The translations under genes were made by a program, and so were the position numbers. A model generated the notes under the pieces. The model ran no database searches. It was given only the letters and a program-made list of their open reading frames with translations, and was not told where the DNA came from. From Bacillus sp. V3-13 (GTDB taxonomy: Bacteria > Bacillota > Bacilli > Bacillales > Cytobacillaceae): a stretch of 64,000 nt of DNA. The DNA lies in assembly GCF_002860165.1 (NCBI RefSeq), contig NZ_PGUZ01000010.1, forward strand, positions 1 through 64,000, written 5' to 3'. Positions 1-8,537 of the stretch are shown one piece after another; the stretch's first letter is position 1; each line of letters begins with the position of its first letter.

Positions 1-1254
1 TTGGATAGCCTCAATAATCGGCTGATGAAATTGATTATTTGAGCGAAAAGTAAGGTTGTTTAAGATTTTAGAAAGAGACTTCCGATAATGCCCTTGGTAA
101 GAAGAATGCATTTTTGTATATATTTTTCCTTTGTACTCCCGGTTATTTTTTGTCATGTCCTTAATAATATCTCGAATCATATCAGAGCTAACGATAGGGA
201 ATATAGTATCTTGAATGACCCCTTCCGGGTGATCTACGGTTGCTTTTAATAAATTGACAATATGTTTATTTTTCCCTTGGACTTTTTCTAATTCTTCTAT
301 TGCTTCCTTTCGGGTTGTATTTTTGGCCTTATTTCCGAATTTAAGCGTAATTTCATCCAATAAATCTGCTAAATAATCAATGACTTCCTCATGACGATGC
401 GAAAATAAAAGGGTAAGAAGGGTATAGCGAATGGGTGCAGGGTGTGCACGCAATTCCGTTACAGTTTCTGTACTTGCACGGAGTCGATATTTCTTTACTA
501 ATTTCGGTGTCAAATGATGAAATAATCTTGGTGGTATGTGTAGATGCCGAATTGCTAACAATTTTTTAACTTCCATTTCCATGGTGTTTACACTTGGTTT
601 GCTAGGAGAAGATAAAAGTTGACGAAAGGTTAAAATATCTGATTCCTTTTCCTTATGAAACCCTTCTTCAAAACCTTCTGCTAATACCTCATCAGCAAAA
701 GACTCCAGAAGCGCATCTAATCGTGAATAAGTCTTAGGAGACAGCTGCTGATAAGTCGATTCATATAAGTTCCTTTCAAAAGTATCAATGGCTGAATCAA
801 TCATTCGCTTTAAACTTCCATTTGAAGGAGGTTCGACTTTCCACTTGCGAAACAGACTGTATGCCTGACCTTTTAAATAGTCAGTCTCGTGTGTAAAATG
901 AACTTGTTCGTTTAACCAATCTGTCAAAAGACCATTGTCCTTTGCCGTAAGTTCTCTAAAACTGAAGAATTCCCTAATTTGCTTTCGATGGTAAGTAAAA
1001 TTTCTTTCCTCTGCTCCCCAACGATATTCCTCAAAAAGATCCGCAGACAATTCCAATTGATGCGCTATATATTCAACTACGATCTTAGGAATATCTTGTT
1101 TCTTGGATGGGAATCTAGCCTCTTGTTGAAAGTACTTTAATAATACTGCAAATCCTAAACGACTTGCTCCTGATTTATTTCCAATCAGTTTCTTTTCAAT
1201 AGGTAGTACGGCAAAATGTTCTAGAAGCTCGTCTTCATTCCAATTTCGTTTCAT
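1..1254 (-). CDS. tnpA: Tn3-family transposase, N-terminal part (cut by window edge)
   Basis: The reading frame is open from the ATG at 1254 to base 1, giving 418 codons without a stop, so the gene continues outside the window. The start (MKRNWNEDELLEHFAVLP) and the following KSGASRLGFAVLLKYFQ stretch match the DUF4158-type N-terminal, DNA-end-binding region of Tn3-family transposases. These proteins are usually about 980-1000 residues, so the catalytic DDE part must lie beyond the left edge. The protein would bind the terminal inverted repeats and carry out replicative transposition. I could not see a convincing Tn3-type terminal repeat between 1255 and 1524, so the end of the element is not placed. 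A GGGGAAG sequence lies upstream of the start. Whether the gene is intact cannot be told from here. Confidence 0.85.
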   Translation of the reverse strand, partial: MKRNWNEDELLEHFAVLPIEKKLIGNKSGASRLGFAVLLKYFQQEARFPSKKQDIPKIVVEYIAHQLELSADLFEEYRWGAEERNFTYHRKQIREFFSFRELTAKDNGLLTDWLNEQVHFTHETDYLKGQAYSLFRKWKVEPPSNGSLKRMIDSAIDTFERNLYESTYQQLSPKTYSRLDALLESFADEVLAEGFEEGFHKEKESDILTFRQLLSSPSKPSVNTMEMEVKKLLAIRHLHIPPRLFHHLTPKLVKKYRLRASTETVTELRAHPAPIRYTLLTLLFSHRHEEVIDYLADLLDEITLKFGNKAKNTTRKEAIEELEKVQGKNKHIVNLLKATVDHPEGVIQDTIFPIVSSDMIRDIIKDMTKNNREYKGKIYTKMHSSYQGHYRKSLSKILNNLTFRSNNQFHQPIIEAIQ

Positions 1255-1524
1255 AAATTCTCTTCCCCTAATCTAAAGTAATTACTAATTTGAGTGTAAT
1301 CTATTGATTAGAGGATGAAAACAATACTTTGCGGTCTAGAGCAGCTACCCTGTCACTAAGCCTTAAAGGAGTAATCGAAAAATAGCGTGAATTTGATTTC
1401 ATATATCTGTATAAAATATGGTATCCCATAAAAATCACGACTATTTCCTCATATTGAAAATAAAGGAAAGACACCTTTCAACACAGAAATTTATAGGTAT
1501 CAAAATGGAAGGTGGTAATGGCTC

Positions 1525-3009
1525 ATGAAACAGAAAATGAAAATAATTCTAAGCATTCTGTTGATCTTTGTTCTGGCTTTTGTCCCTTACATTCATGAAA
1601 ATGGACCTCCTGTTCAAGCAACTGAAGAAGGGGGAACGCTCGTTCAGCAGCTGAACGAACTTTTAAATAATGATCCGAACTTGAAAGGTGCATTGGCAGG
1701 TGTCAGTGTACGCTCCGCTTCTACAGGCGACATAATCTACGAGCATATTGGCGATATCCGGTTAAGACCCGCCTCCAACATGAAGCTTTTTACAGCAGCC
1801 GCAGCCTTATCAACACTTGGACCCGACTATAAATTCACAACCGAATTGCTGACTGATGGAAAAATAAAAGGGAAAATCCTGCTCGGAAATCTTTATTTAA
1901 AGGGAAAGGGAGACCCAACCCTATTGAAATCGGACTTTGACAAAATGGCGAAGGAAATGCAACAATCCGGTGTTAAAATGATCCTTGGTGATTTGATTGG
2001 GGATGATACATGGTATGATGATGTCCGCTACTCGACAGATGTATCATGGAGCGATGAAACCGAATATTACGGCGCACAGGTATCCGCGTTAACGGCATCT
2101 CCCAATCAAGACTATGATGCCGGAACCGTGATTGTCGATGTAAATCCCGGTGTTCACGATGGCGACCAACCATTGGTTTCATTAACACCGCAAACCGATT
2201 ATGTACAGATTGTAAACCTTGCAAAAACTGTTCCCGCTGACGGAAAAAAAGAGATCAAAATCGAACGGGAACACGGCTCCAATACGATTACCATTGAAGG
2301 AACAATCCCGCTTCAAGCAAGCAGATCGAGAGAATGGGTAGCGGTGTGGGAGCCGAGCGGTTACGCGTTGGACTTATTTAAACAGTCGCTATTAAACCAT
2401 GGCATCCGAATTTCAGGAAAAGTAAAAATGGGAGCCGCCCCTGAATCGCCGCAGCTGCTGGCAACGCATCAATCAATGCCTCTATCTGAACTGCTTATTC
2501 CTTTTATGAAATTAAGCAACAATGGGCATGCTGAAACGCTTGTAAAGGAAATGGGGAAGATTGTAAAGGGTGAAGGCAGCTGGGACAAAGGGCTCGAAGT
2601 GATTGAAGCGGAGCTGCCGAAATACGGGGTCAATACCGAAACATTAGTCTTAAGGGACGGATCAGGAATATCGCACGTTAATTTGACTCCGGCTAATGAG
2701 CTTTCCAGCCTGCTGTATTCCGTGCAGGGACAAGAATGGTTTTCAGTTTTTCTGAACTCATTGCCCGTTGCCGGTGCGTCGGACAGAATGGCAGGCGGAA
2801 CATTGCGAAGCCGCATGAAATCGCCACCCCTTCAAGGAAACGTAAAAGCAAAAACAGGCACGATTTCCACGGTTAGCTCTCTATCGGGGTATGTTAAGAC
2901 GAAAAGCGGAGAAGCGTTAATTTTTTCGATTGTTTTAAATAATTTGCTCGACGATTCAAAAGGAAAAGAAATCGAAGATAAGATTGCTGCAATACTGGCC
3001 AATCAATAA
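1525..3009 (+). CDS. dacC: D-alanyl-D-alanine carboxypeptidase/endopeptidase (PBP4/DacC type, S13 family)
   Basis: The 494-residue length fits the Bacillus DacC (PBP4a) class of penicillin-binding proteins. The N-terminus has a basic patch and hydrophobic stretch (about residues 5-22) followed by polar sequence, a secretory signal. The three active-site boxes are present: SNMK at S84-K87, SNN at 331-333 and KTG at 443-445. Such enzymes remove the terminal D-Ala from, or hydrolyse cross-links in, peptidoglycan outside the membrane. The ATG lies about ten bases after a GGAAGGTGG ribosome site. It stands alone, with the Tn3 gene divergent upstream and a fossil gene on the opposite strand downstream. 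The S13 family is clear; the choice of dacC over another S13 paralogue is by length and host type. Confidence 0.9.
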   Translation: MKQKMKIILSILLIFVLAFVPYIHENGPPVQATEEGGTLVQQLNELLNNDPNLKGALAGVSVRSASTGDIIYEHIGDIRLRPASNMKLFTAAAALSTLGPDYKFTTELLTDGKIKGKILLGNLYLKGKGDPTLLKSDFDKMAKEMQQSGVKMILGDLIGDDTWYDDVRYSTDVSWSDETEYYGAQVSALTASPNQDYDAGTVIVDVNPGVHDGDQPLVSLTPQTDYVQIVNLAKTVPADGKKEIKIEREHGSNTITIEGTIPLQASRSREWVAVWEPSGYALDLFKQSLLNHGIRISGKVKMGAAPESPQLLATHQSMPLSELLIPFMKLSNNGHAETLVKEMGKIVKGEGSWDKGLEVIEAELPKYGVNTETLVLRDGSGISHVNLTPANELSSLLYSVQGQEWFSVFLNSLPVAGASDRMAGGTLRSRMKSPPLQGNVKAKTGTISTVSSLSGYVKTKSGEALIFSIVLNNLLDDSKGKEIEDKIAAILANQ

Positions 3010-3084
3010 CTGTGTTCGATTGAAAAGAAAAGGCCAATAATATAAAGGGTCTGCCGGCAACTAAGTGCGACAGACCCAATCAGG

Positions 3085-3264
3085 TTAAGGTTTCACTAAA
3101 ATCTTTACTTGATTTTTTTCTCTCATCAGGGCGTTAAAGCCTTTGTCAACAATTTCATCAAGTGTGATCCGTTCAGTAACAAGGTTTTCGGCTGCAAAAT
3201 AGCCCTGTTTCATCAATTCCATAACTGCCGGGAAGATGTCACGATATGCAATGATAAATCCGAT
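3085..3264 (-). pseudogene. bdhA: Fossil of 2,3-butanediol/zinc alcohol dehydrogenase (C-terminal end only)
   Basis: On the minus strand, the frame ending at the stop at 3085-3087 encodes IIAYRDIFPAVMELMKQGYF, followed by a segment ending REKNQVKILVKP. This closely resembles, from memory, the last 55-60 residues of Bacillus (R,R)-butanediol dehydrogenase BdhA, an NAD- and zinc-dependent enzyme of about 350 residues. The similarity stops near 3264, where the unrelated plus-strand gene at 3306 begins. No zinc-binding or Rossmann region is present, so this is a remnant of a gene whose front has been deleted. The open frame on the plus strand across this stretch is its shadow and is not listed. 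Confidence 0.75.
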
Positions 3265-3305
3265 AGTGAAATGATTAACAATGCAACTGTGAAAGGAAGA
3301 AGATA

Positions 3306-3530
3306 ATGAGGAATTACAGATATTTATTGGACAAACAATTTCAAGCTAAATCTGTGGCGGATGACTTGCGGATCCAATTAAGAATGAACCGGATGGACGA
3401 CGATGCAAAGGTAACAGCTGTAGAAAACAGAAATGAAGTTCTCGTTCAGGTTCAGGAAGGCGATAACTCCCTGGAAGAAGTAGTCGGCAGCTTCATGGAT
3501 AGCTACAATCCAGACGTGATTCTTGAATAA
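3306..3530 (+). CDS. Small hypothetical protein (74 aa)
   Basis: I do not recognise this protein. It is soluble, acidic in its C-terminal half and has no membrane segment or cysteine. A GAAAGGAAGAAG ribosome site precedes the ATG by a few bases, which supports translation. It starts with a basic, helix-prone region (MRNYRYLLDKQFQ) and ends with an alternating hydrophobic pattern suggesting a small alpha/beta fold. It sits immediately downstream of the butanediol dehydrogenase fossil on the other strand, so the present junction may be the site of the deletion. No function is proposed. Confidence 0.6.
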   Translation: MRNYRYLLDKQFQAKSVADDLRIQLRMNRMDDDAKVTAVENRNEVLVQVQEGDNSLEEVVGSFMDSYNPDVILE

Positions 3531-3661
3531 TTGCAAGGGGAGGCTTATTTGTCTCCCTTATCTTAAATACAGTTCCAGTGGCCAATCTTATTAATTTATC
3601 TATCCTGCAACTTCAATTAAAATAGATAAGAGAATGAATACTGCGAGGAGAATACTTTTTT

Positions 3662-4411
3662 ATGAAATTGGTTTCCTGGAATGTGAATGGCTTAAGAGCC
3701 TGTGCTGGAAAAGGATTTTTGGACTATTTTAAAGAGGTGAATGCGGATATATTCTGCGTTCAGGAAACGAAACTGCAGGAAGGTCAAATCAATCTGGATT
3801 TAGAAGGGTATCGTCAATATTGGAATTATGCCACGAAAAAAGGGTATTCAGGCACTGCAATATTTTCAAAGGTGGAGCCGCTATCTGTACAATATGGGAT
3901 TGGCCATGTTCTGGATGACGAGGGCAGAGCCATCACATTGGAGTTTGAAGACTTCTATTTAGTGAATGTTTATACACCGAATTCCCAGCGCGATCTGGCC
4001 AGAATTGAGAGGAGACTCGATTGGGAAGACCATATTCGCCAATACTTGATCGAGTTGGATACAATCAAGCCGGTCGTACTCTGCGGCGACTTAAATGTGG
4101 CCCACAACGAGATTGATTTGAAAAATCCGAAGTCAAACAAAGGCAATTCCGGATTTACGGATGAAGAACGTGGTAAAATGACCGATTTGCTCAATAGCGG
4201 CTTTATCGACACATTCCGTTCCTTATACCCGGACAAGGAAGGTGCCTATACATGGTGGTCGTATATGAACAAAGTACGGGAACGCAATATCGGCTGGCGC
4301 ATTGACTATTTCATCGTTTCTGAGAGATTGGCAGATTCGATTGAGGACTCAGAAATCCATTGTAATGTAATGGGCAGCGATCATTGTCCGGTAGTATTGA
4401 AGCTGGCTTAA
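3662..4411 (+). CDS. exoA: Exodeoxyribonuclease III / AP endonuclease
   Basis: The 249-residue protein is full length for ExoIII-type enzymes. It acts in base excision repair, cutting the backbone 5' of abasic sites and trimming 3' blocked ends. Family motifs are in order: SWNVNGLRA at the N-terminus (metal-site Asn), CVQETKLQ (catalytic Glu), VYTPNSQR, CGDLNVAH (Asp/Asn pair), YTWWSY, RIDYF and the C-terminal GSDHCPV (catalytic Asp-His). A GAGGAG ribosome site lies about ten bases before the ATG. It appears monocistronic. Bacillus homologues are named exoA. Confidence 0.95.
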   Translation: MKLVSWNVNGLRACAGKGFLDYFKEVNADIFCVQETKLQEGQINLDLEGYRQYWNYATKKGYSGTAIFSKVEPLSVQYGIGHVLDDEGRAITLEFEDFYLVNVYTPNSQRDLARIERRLDWEDHIRQYLIELDTIKPVVLCGDLNVAHNEIDLKNPKSNKGNSGFTDEERGKMTDLLNSGFIDTFRSLYPDKEGAYTWWSYMNKVRERNIGWRIDYFIVSERLADSIEDSEIHCNVMGSDHCPVVLKLA

Positions 4412-4625
4412 CGATAAAGAAAAGAGCAAACAAGGAGAACTTTCGATTTTCTCTTTTTGATATAATTAAATTATTGTTTTTTAATAATTTTATGTTTTCA
4501 GAAAGGGGAAACTAACAGTGGCATGTCGAAGCCTGGGATAAGGTGCTATTGAGCTTAAAAACAAATCTTGAATCAGGCGAAGGTCTTTTGTGCTGTAATG
4601 AATGAAAGAGAAATACTTATATAAA

Positions 4626-4667
4626 AAGCAAGGATAATTTTTTATAATTTTATCCTTGCTTCTTTTT
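4626..4667. terminator. Bidirectional rho-independent terminator
   Basis: A perfect 12-bp inverted repeat, AAGCAAGGATAA (4626-4637) and TTATCCTTGCTT (4650-4661), is followed by a T-rich run on the plus strand, with an equivalent T-rich run on the minus strand. It sits between the convergent exonuclease gene and the 4694-5062 gene and can end transcripts from both sides. Confidence 0.8.
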
Positions 4668-4693
4668 ATGAAACGTTTAAATCGCTACCTTAA

Positions 4694-5062
4694 TCAATAA
4701 TAGTAAGGTCTTGGGTAGTAGTAAGGGTACGGGATGATAAATGGAAAAATGAAGTACGGATACGGGAATCGGCGGCGGCGAAAACGGCGAAATCTTCTCC
4801 GGTAACCGCCATAACCGTAATCGTCATACCCGCCAAATTGTCTGTAATCGCCTGTACTTTCATCAACCTCTTCTGGAACTAACATCGTTACGCCTTCATT
4901 GTCGGTATCCTCAATAATCCCTTCAACTCTTGAACCGTCGTTTAAATGGCCAATTACATGATACCACTTATACCTTTCACATCTGCTCCTTACATCCCTA
5001 AGGTCTTGATCATTTCCATCCCACTCATTTAGTGGATTAGCATTTTCATTATTATTGTTCAT
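4694..5062 (-). CDS. Hypothetical small protein with Sm-like-looking core, Arg-rich stretch and Tyr/Pro-rich tail
   Basis: The start is set at the ATG at 5062 because a GAGGAGG ribosome site lies eight bases upstream; an earlier in-frame start 33 bases upstream lacks one. The 122-residue protein has three parts. The first is an Asn-rich lead. The second is a compact core (YKWYHVIGHLNDGSRVEGII) that resembles the bent beta-sheet pattern of Sm/Hfq-like or small RNA/DNA-binding folds. The third is an Arg-rich RRRFRRFRRRRF segment followed by a tail made almost only of Tyr, Pro, Phe and Ile. Tails of this kind occur in spore-coat and spore-surface proteins of bacilli. Both ideas are inference from composition; I do not recognise the family. 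Confidence 0.7.
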   Translation of the reverse strand: MNNNNENANPLNEWDGNDQDLRDVRSRCERYKWYHVIGHLNDGSRVEGIIEDTDNEGVTMLVPEEVDESTGDYRQFGGYDDYGYGGYRRRFRRFRRRRFPYPYFIFPFIIPYPYYYPRPYYY

Positions 5063-5246
5063 TCTAATGCCTCCTCTCGAAAATAGACTATTCACCTATC
5101 ATTTCAAACGTTACATCATTTCAACACATCAAAAATATAAAAATATGGAACAAGATTTAGTACTACCACTCGGGTAACTTTTCACAAAAAAATCGAGCAA
5201 ATCTGAACTGGGAAGTTGCCTTATTATCATCTTTTTAAGCTTATGC

Positions 5247-5852
5247 TTAAATATGATAGCGCCCAAAAAAATAATTACGGTAATTATTTTTAACAAACAA
5301 CGAGGTTACTGCTCCAACAGTAACAATCGTTATGACTGAAAAGACAAAGCTTCTGGCCCCTAACGCTTTAAAAGCGATTAGGGCAACAAATCCATCAATC
5401 AGAAAAATCACAAGTCCAATATTTATAGATGCTGCCTTCGAGATGATATGCGCCAATAAATCAGTACCGCCAGTGCTTGCCTCGAAGCGGAGCATGATCC
5501 CGATTCCGACTCCAATTATGATCCCGCCAAAAATTGAACTAATAAAAATGGGCAGGGGAAATTGGCTTTGTAATGGTGCCAGCCAATCAATAAAAAATGA
5601 AGAAACCATCAGGCCTTGAAAACTGCTCATAAAATAATTCCTCTCCTTGAACCACGCATACATACAGAGGGGAATGCTTAACAAAATCATCGAGATCCCG
5701 GTCTGGGTATTGAAATAATAATGGAGAATCAGGGCAATCCCTACAATCCCTCCATCCAGCAATTGGTGAGGTATTAAAAAACCATTAATTCCAATCCCTA
5801 TTAACAGGCTGCCAATAAAAATGGCCGCAATTTTATGAATGATAATGATCAC
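5247..5852 (-). CDS. YitT-family membrane protein
   Basis: The 201-residue protein has about five to six hydrophobic segments and the family pattern GINGFLIPHQLLDGGIVGIAL near the N-terminus, then GIGIMLRFEASTGGTDLLAHI in the middle, as in the YitT/DUF161 family. It ends without the cytoplasmic C-terminal DUF2179 domain of full-length YitT, so it is a short version. The start is a GTG with only a weak ribosome site; no better start is visible in frame. The role of the family is not established. A second relative lies at 8538-9167, but the two are not adjacent. Confidence 0.8.
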   Translation of the reverse strand: MIIIIHKIAAIFIGSLLIGIGINGFLIPHQLLDGGIVGIALILHYYFNTQTGISMILLSIPLCMYAWFKERNYFMSSFQGLMVSSFFIDWLAPLQSQFPLPIFISSIFGGIIIGVGIGIMLRFEASTGGTDLLAHIISKAASINIGLVIFLIDGFVALIAFKALGARSFVFSVITIVTVGAVTSLFVKNNYRNYFFGRYHI

Positions 5853-6037
5853 CTTGCTTTTCCATTGTTCACCTGGAACAATATATGCAGAATGTATTTT
5901 TCAGTGGGACAACCTTGCAGCCAGAAGGGGAAAAGCGTAAAGACTTGTCTACATATAAATATTTAAGTTGTTCCAAAAAAATACTTCCAATGAAAAAAAA
6001 GAGAAAAGTGATAGATGTTATTTTGAATAGAGGGGTG
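5853..6037. other. Intergenic stretch between YitT-like gene and dioxygenase promoter
   Basis: No gene with a convincing ribosome site or family match is seen here. A plus-strand open frame exists across 5885-6163 but it has no supporting feature and runs through the promoter and operator of the next gene. Confidence 0.5.
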
Positions 6038-6066
6038 TTGACAAAATGGATTTCCTGCTTTAATAT
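6038..6066 (+). promoter_or_regulatory. Sigma-A promoter of the ring-cleaving dioxygenase gene
   Basis: A perfect -35 box TTGACA (6038-6043) and a -10 box TAATAT (6061-6066) are separated by 17 bases. The MhqR-type operator begins directly after the -10 box, the position expected for repression. Confidence 0.85.
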
Positions 6067-6084
6067 TATCTCGAATTCGAGATA
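6067..6084. promoter_or_regulatory. MhqR-type operator (18-bp perfect palindrome)
   Basis: TATCTCGAATTCGAGATA is a perfect 18-bp palindrome that matches, from memory, the operator of the Bacillus subtilis quinone-responsive repressor MhqR. It overlaps the predicted transcription start and precedes an MhqO-type dioxygenase, the class of gene MhqR controls. The mhqR gene itself is not in this window. Confidence 0.85.
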
Positions 6085-6215
6085 TTTGATTTTGAAATAT
6101 ATAGAAATCACTTTTGAAACTTTCCGGCGTATTTACGAGTTCCCAATCGTCCGAAGTAGGTAATTGGACAACATATAAATTAATTCCATTAATAAAAGTG
6201 AAGGAGAGAACTACG

Positions 6216-7154
6216 ATGACTAAAAATACAGTGGGGATTCACCATATCACAGCAATCGTTGGCGACCCTCAAGAAAATGTTGATTTTTATGCAGGGGTGT
6301 TAGGCTTGCGATTGGTTAAAAAGACAATCAATTTTGACGATCCAGGCACCTATCATCTTTATTTTGGAGACGGGGCAGGAAAACCAGGAACAATTATTAC
6401 GTTTTTTCCTTGGCCAAACGCTTACAAAGGAAAAACAGGAGATGGCCAGGTTGGTGTTACTTCATACTCTGTTCCAGAAGGCGCGACCGCTTTTTGGGAA
6501 AAACGGCTTGAAAAGTTCGAAATTCCTTTTAAGAAGTCAGAACGCTTTGGTGAGCATTATTTACAATTTAATGATCCTCATGGACTGCATTTGGAAATTG
6601 TTGAAAGAAAAGAAGGCCAGGCCAATGCGTGGAGTTTTGGCGGGATAAATTCTGACGTTGCGATTAAAGGATTTGCTGGAGCAACACTTTTATCTGCCCG
6701 GCCTGAGAAAACAGCTGAACTTCTGGAAAAACGGATGGGTCTTGAACAGGTTAAAAAAGAAGGTGACTTTGTCCGTTTTCGCTCCTTAGGCGAAATTGGC
6801 AACGTAATCGATCTGAAACTGTCCTCCACCGGCAACGGAGCAACGGGTGTCGGCACGGTTCATCATATTGCCTGGCGGGCACATGACGACGAGGATCAAT
6901 TGGATTGGAAAAAACATATTGAAGCTGGCGGATACCAGGTAACACCGGTACAGCCACGAAATTATTTTAATGCAATTTATTTCAGGGAACATGGCGAAAT
7001 CTTATTTGAAATTGCCACTGATCCACCGGGATTCGCCCTCGATGAGCCAAAAGAGAAAATGGGCGAAAAATTAATGCTTCCCGAATGGTATGAACCGCAA
7101 AGAGATAAGATTGAACGCGTTTTGCTACCAGTCAAAGTACGGGAATTAGACTGA
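6216..7154 (+). CDS. mhqO: Ring-cleaving dioxygenase, MhqO/MhqA/MhqE type (VOC family)
   Basis: The start at 6216 follows an AAGGAGAG ribosome site; the frame stays open 34 codons upstream but that part overlaps the promoter. The 312-residue protein has two vicinal-oxygen-chelate halves. Likely metal ligands are the His in GIHHITAIV near the N-terminus, the His in GTVHHIAWR in the second half and the Glu in GEILFEIATDP. This is the family of hydroquinone/catechol dioxygenases that detoxify quinones and related electrophiles in Bacillus. The MhqR palindrome upstream predicts induction by quinones. Which paralogue (MhqO, MhqA or MhqE) it corresponds to cannot be told from sequence alone. Confidence 0.85.
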   Translation: MTKNTVGIHHITAIVGDPQENVDFYAGVLGLRLVKKTINFDDPGTYHLYFGDGAGKPGTIITFFPWPNAYKGKTGDGQVGVTSYSVPEGATAFWEKRLEKFEIPFKKSERFGEHYLQFNDPHGLHLEIVERKEGQANAWSFGGINSDVAIKGFAGATLLSARPEKTAELLEKRMGLEQVKKEGDFVRFRSLGEIGNVIDLKLSSTGNGATGVGTVHHIAWRAHDDEDQLDWKKHIEAGGYQVTPVQPRNYFNAIYFREHGEILFEIATDPPGFALDEPKEKMGEKLMLPEWYEPQRDKIERVLLPVKVRELD

Positions 7155-7171
7155 ATGGATATTGAAAAACC

Positions 7172-7197
7172 AGGCACCTAATGATAGGTGCCTTTTT
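7172..7197 (+). terminator. Rho-independent terminator after the dioxygenase gene
   Basis: AGGCACCTA (7172-7180) pairs with TAGGTGCCT (7185-7193) across a four-base loop and is followed by a T run. Confidence 0.8.
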
Positions 7198-7379
7198 GGT
7201 CTTATATCACATTCTCACTAATAAAAATCTAAAAGACTACCCTTTGAAAAAAATACGAATATTGAAAAAATATATTAAATGAAATATATTGGTTTTATGA
7301 AAAAATACAACCAGGCTGGGTTGAAGAAAAATTCGCCAAGCCTTGGTGAAGTATTAAAACACATACCTGAGGTGATACC

Positions 7380-8348
7380 TTGCGCCCGATCTTATTAGGA
7401 GTTTTTGCGGCATTCTTTTTTTCGGTTACATTTGTTCTCAACAGGTCAATGGAATTGGCTGGCGGAAGCTGGATATGGAGTGCAGCACTGCGGTTTATCT
7501 TTATGGTTCCACTTCTTTTATTAATCGTCCTGGCTAGACGAAACCTTTTACCGCTCTTAAAAGTAATGAAGGAACAGCCGCGAACGTGGCTGCTGTGGAG
7601 TTTTGTCGGATTCGGATTATTTTATGCACCAATATGCTTTGCTGCTGCCTATTCACCCGGCTGGCTAATCGCAGGGACCTGGCAAATCACGATCATATCA
7701 GGGTCATTATTGGCACCGTTATTTATTGAAACGATTCAAACGGAGAATGGTCCGATCAAGATCAGAGGGAAAGTTCCCTATAGAGGCCTTATCATGTCAG
7801 TGGTCATTCTGGTGGGAATCGCTCTTATGCAATTTGAACACACAAGCCATATCTCTTTGGGCGCATTATTGTTAGGGATCATCCCGGTTATGATTGCTTC
7901 ATTTGCATATCCATTGGGGAACCGCAAAATGATGGAAATAAGCAAGGGGCGTTTAGACGCTTATCAACGGGCGTTAGGGATGACTTTAGCCAGCTTGCCT
8001 TTCTGGTTCTTGCTTTCTTTTTACGGTGTATTTACCGTCGGCCTCCCAGGAAGTGATCAAGTGCTGCAAGCCGTTTTGGTTGCTATTTGCTCCGGCGTCA
8101 TCGCGACGGCTCTTTTCTTCAAAGCAACAGATTTGGTGAGGGGAGACATGCAAAAATTAGCTACGGTCGAAGCCACCCAGTCAATGGAGGTTCTCTTTGC
8201 ATTAGCATTGGAGCTAATCTTTTTATCAATTAACTTTCCATCACTTTTATCATGGACAGGAATTTGTTTAGTCATCCTTGGAATGATTCTGCACAGTTAT
8301 GTATCTCACAAAAGTACAGGAAACCGTAAGCAGGCAGTTAGCATTTAA
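7380..8348 (+). CDS. Multidrug-resistance efflux/DMT-superfamily transporter (EmrE-like, ten-helix)
   Basis: The start is a TTG chosen because a GAGGTGAT ribosome site lies just upstream. The 322-residue protein has about ten hydrophobic segments in two similar halves, the layout of the drug/metabolite transporter superfamily. The N-terminus (GVFAAFFFSVTFVLNRSMEL) and the GTWQITIISGSLLAPLF segment fit the Firmicute family annotated as multidrug resistance efflux transporter. A weak hairpin with a T-run follows at about 8359-8392. Substrate and direction of transport are not visible in the sequence. Confidence 0.75.
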   Translation: MRPILLGVFAAFFFSVTFVLNRSMELAGGSWIWSAALRFIFMVPLLLLIVLARRNLLPLLKVMKEQPRTWLLWSFVGFGLFYAPICFAAAYSPGWLIAGTWQITIISGSLLAPLFIETIQTENGPIKIRGKVPYRGLIMSVVILVGIALMQFEHTSHISLGALLLGIIPVMIASFAYPLGNRKMMEISKGRLDAYQRALGMTLASLPFWFLLSFYGVFTVGLPGSDQVLQAVLVAICSGVIATALFFKATDLVRGDMQKLATVEATQSMEVLFALALELIFLSINFPSLLSWTGICLVILGMILHSYVSHKSTGNRKQAVSI

Positions 8349-8537
8349 ATACTTTCAAAAAACTGATTCCAGTTACGGGACCAGTTTTTTTTTGCAAACG
8401 CAAAATAAGAAAATCTCATTTAAGTATGAAAAAACCGGTTAAATTTTAATCATATTTTTTAATCATATTATAGAAGGAATCGAATAAGATATGGGGATAG
8501 TTGTCCACAGGTGCAGCATAATCATCAGTCCAAATAG

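Noticed and set aside
3109-3306. Plus-strand open frame of 65 codons
   Set aside because: It is the shadow of the butanediol dehydrogenase remnant on the minus strand.
5885-6163. Plus-strand open frame of about 92 codons upstream of the dioxygenase gene
   Set aside because: It spans the promoter and MhqR operator, has no convincing ribosome site and matches no family.
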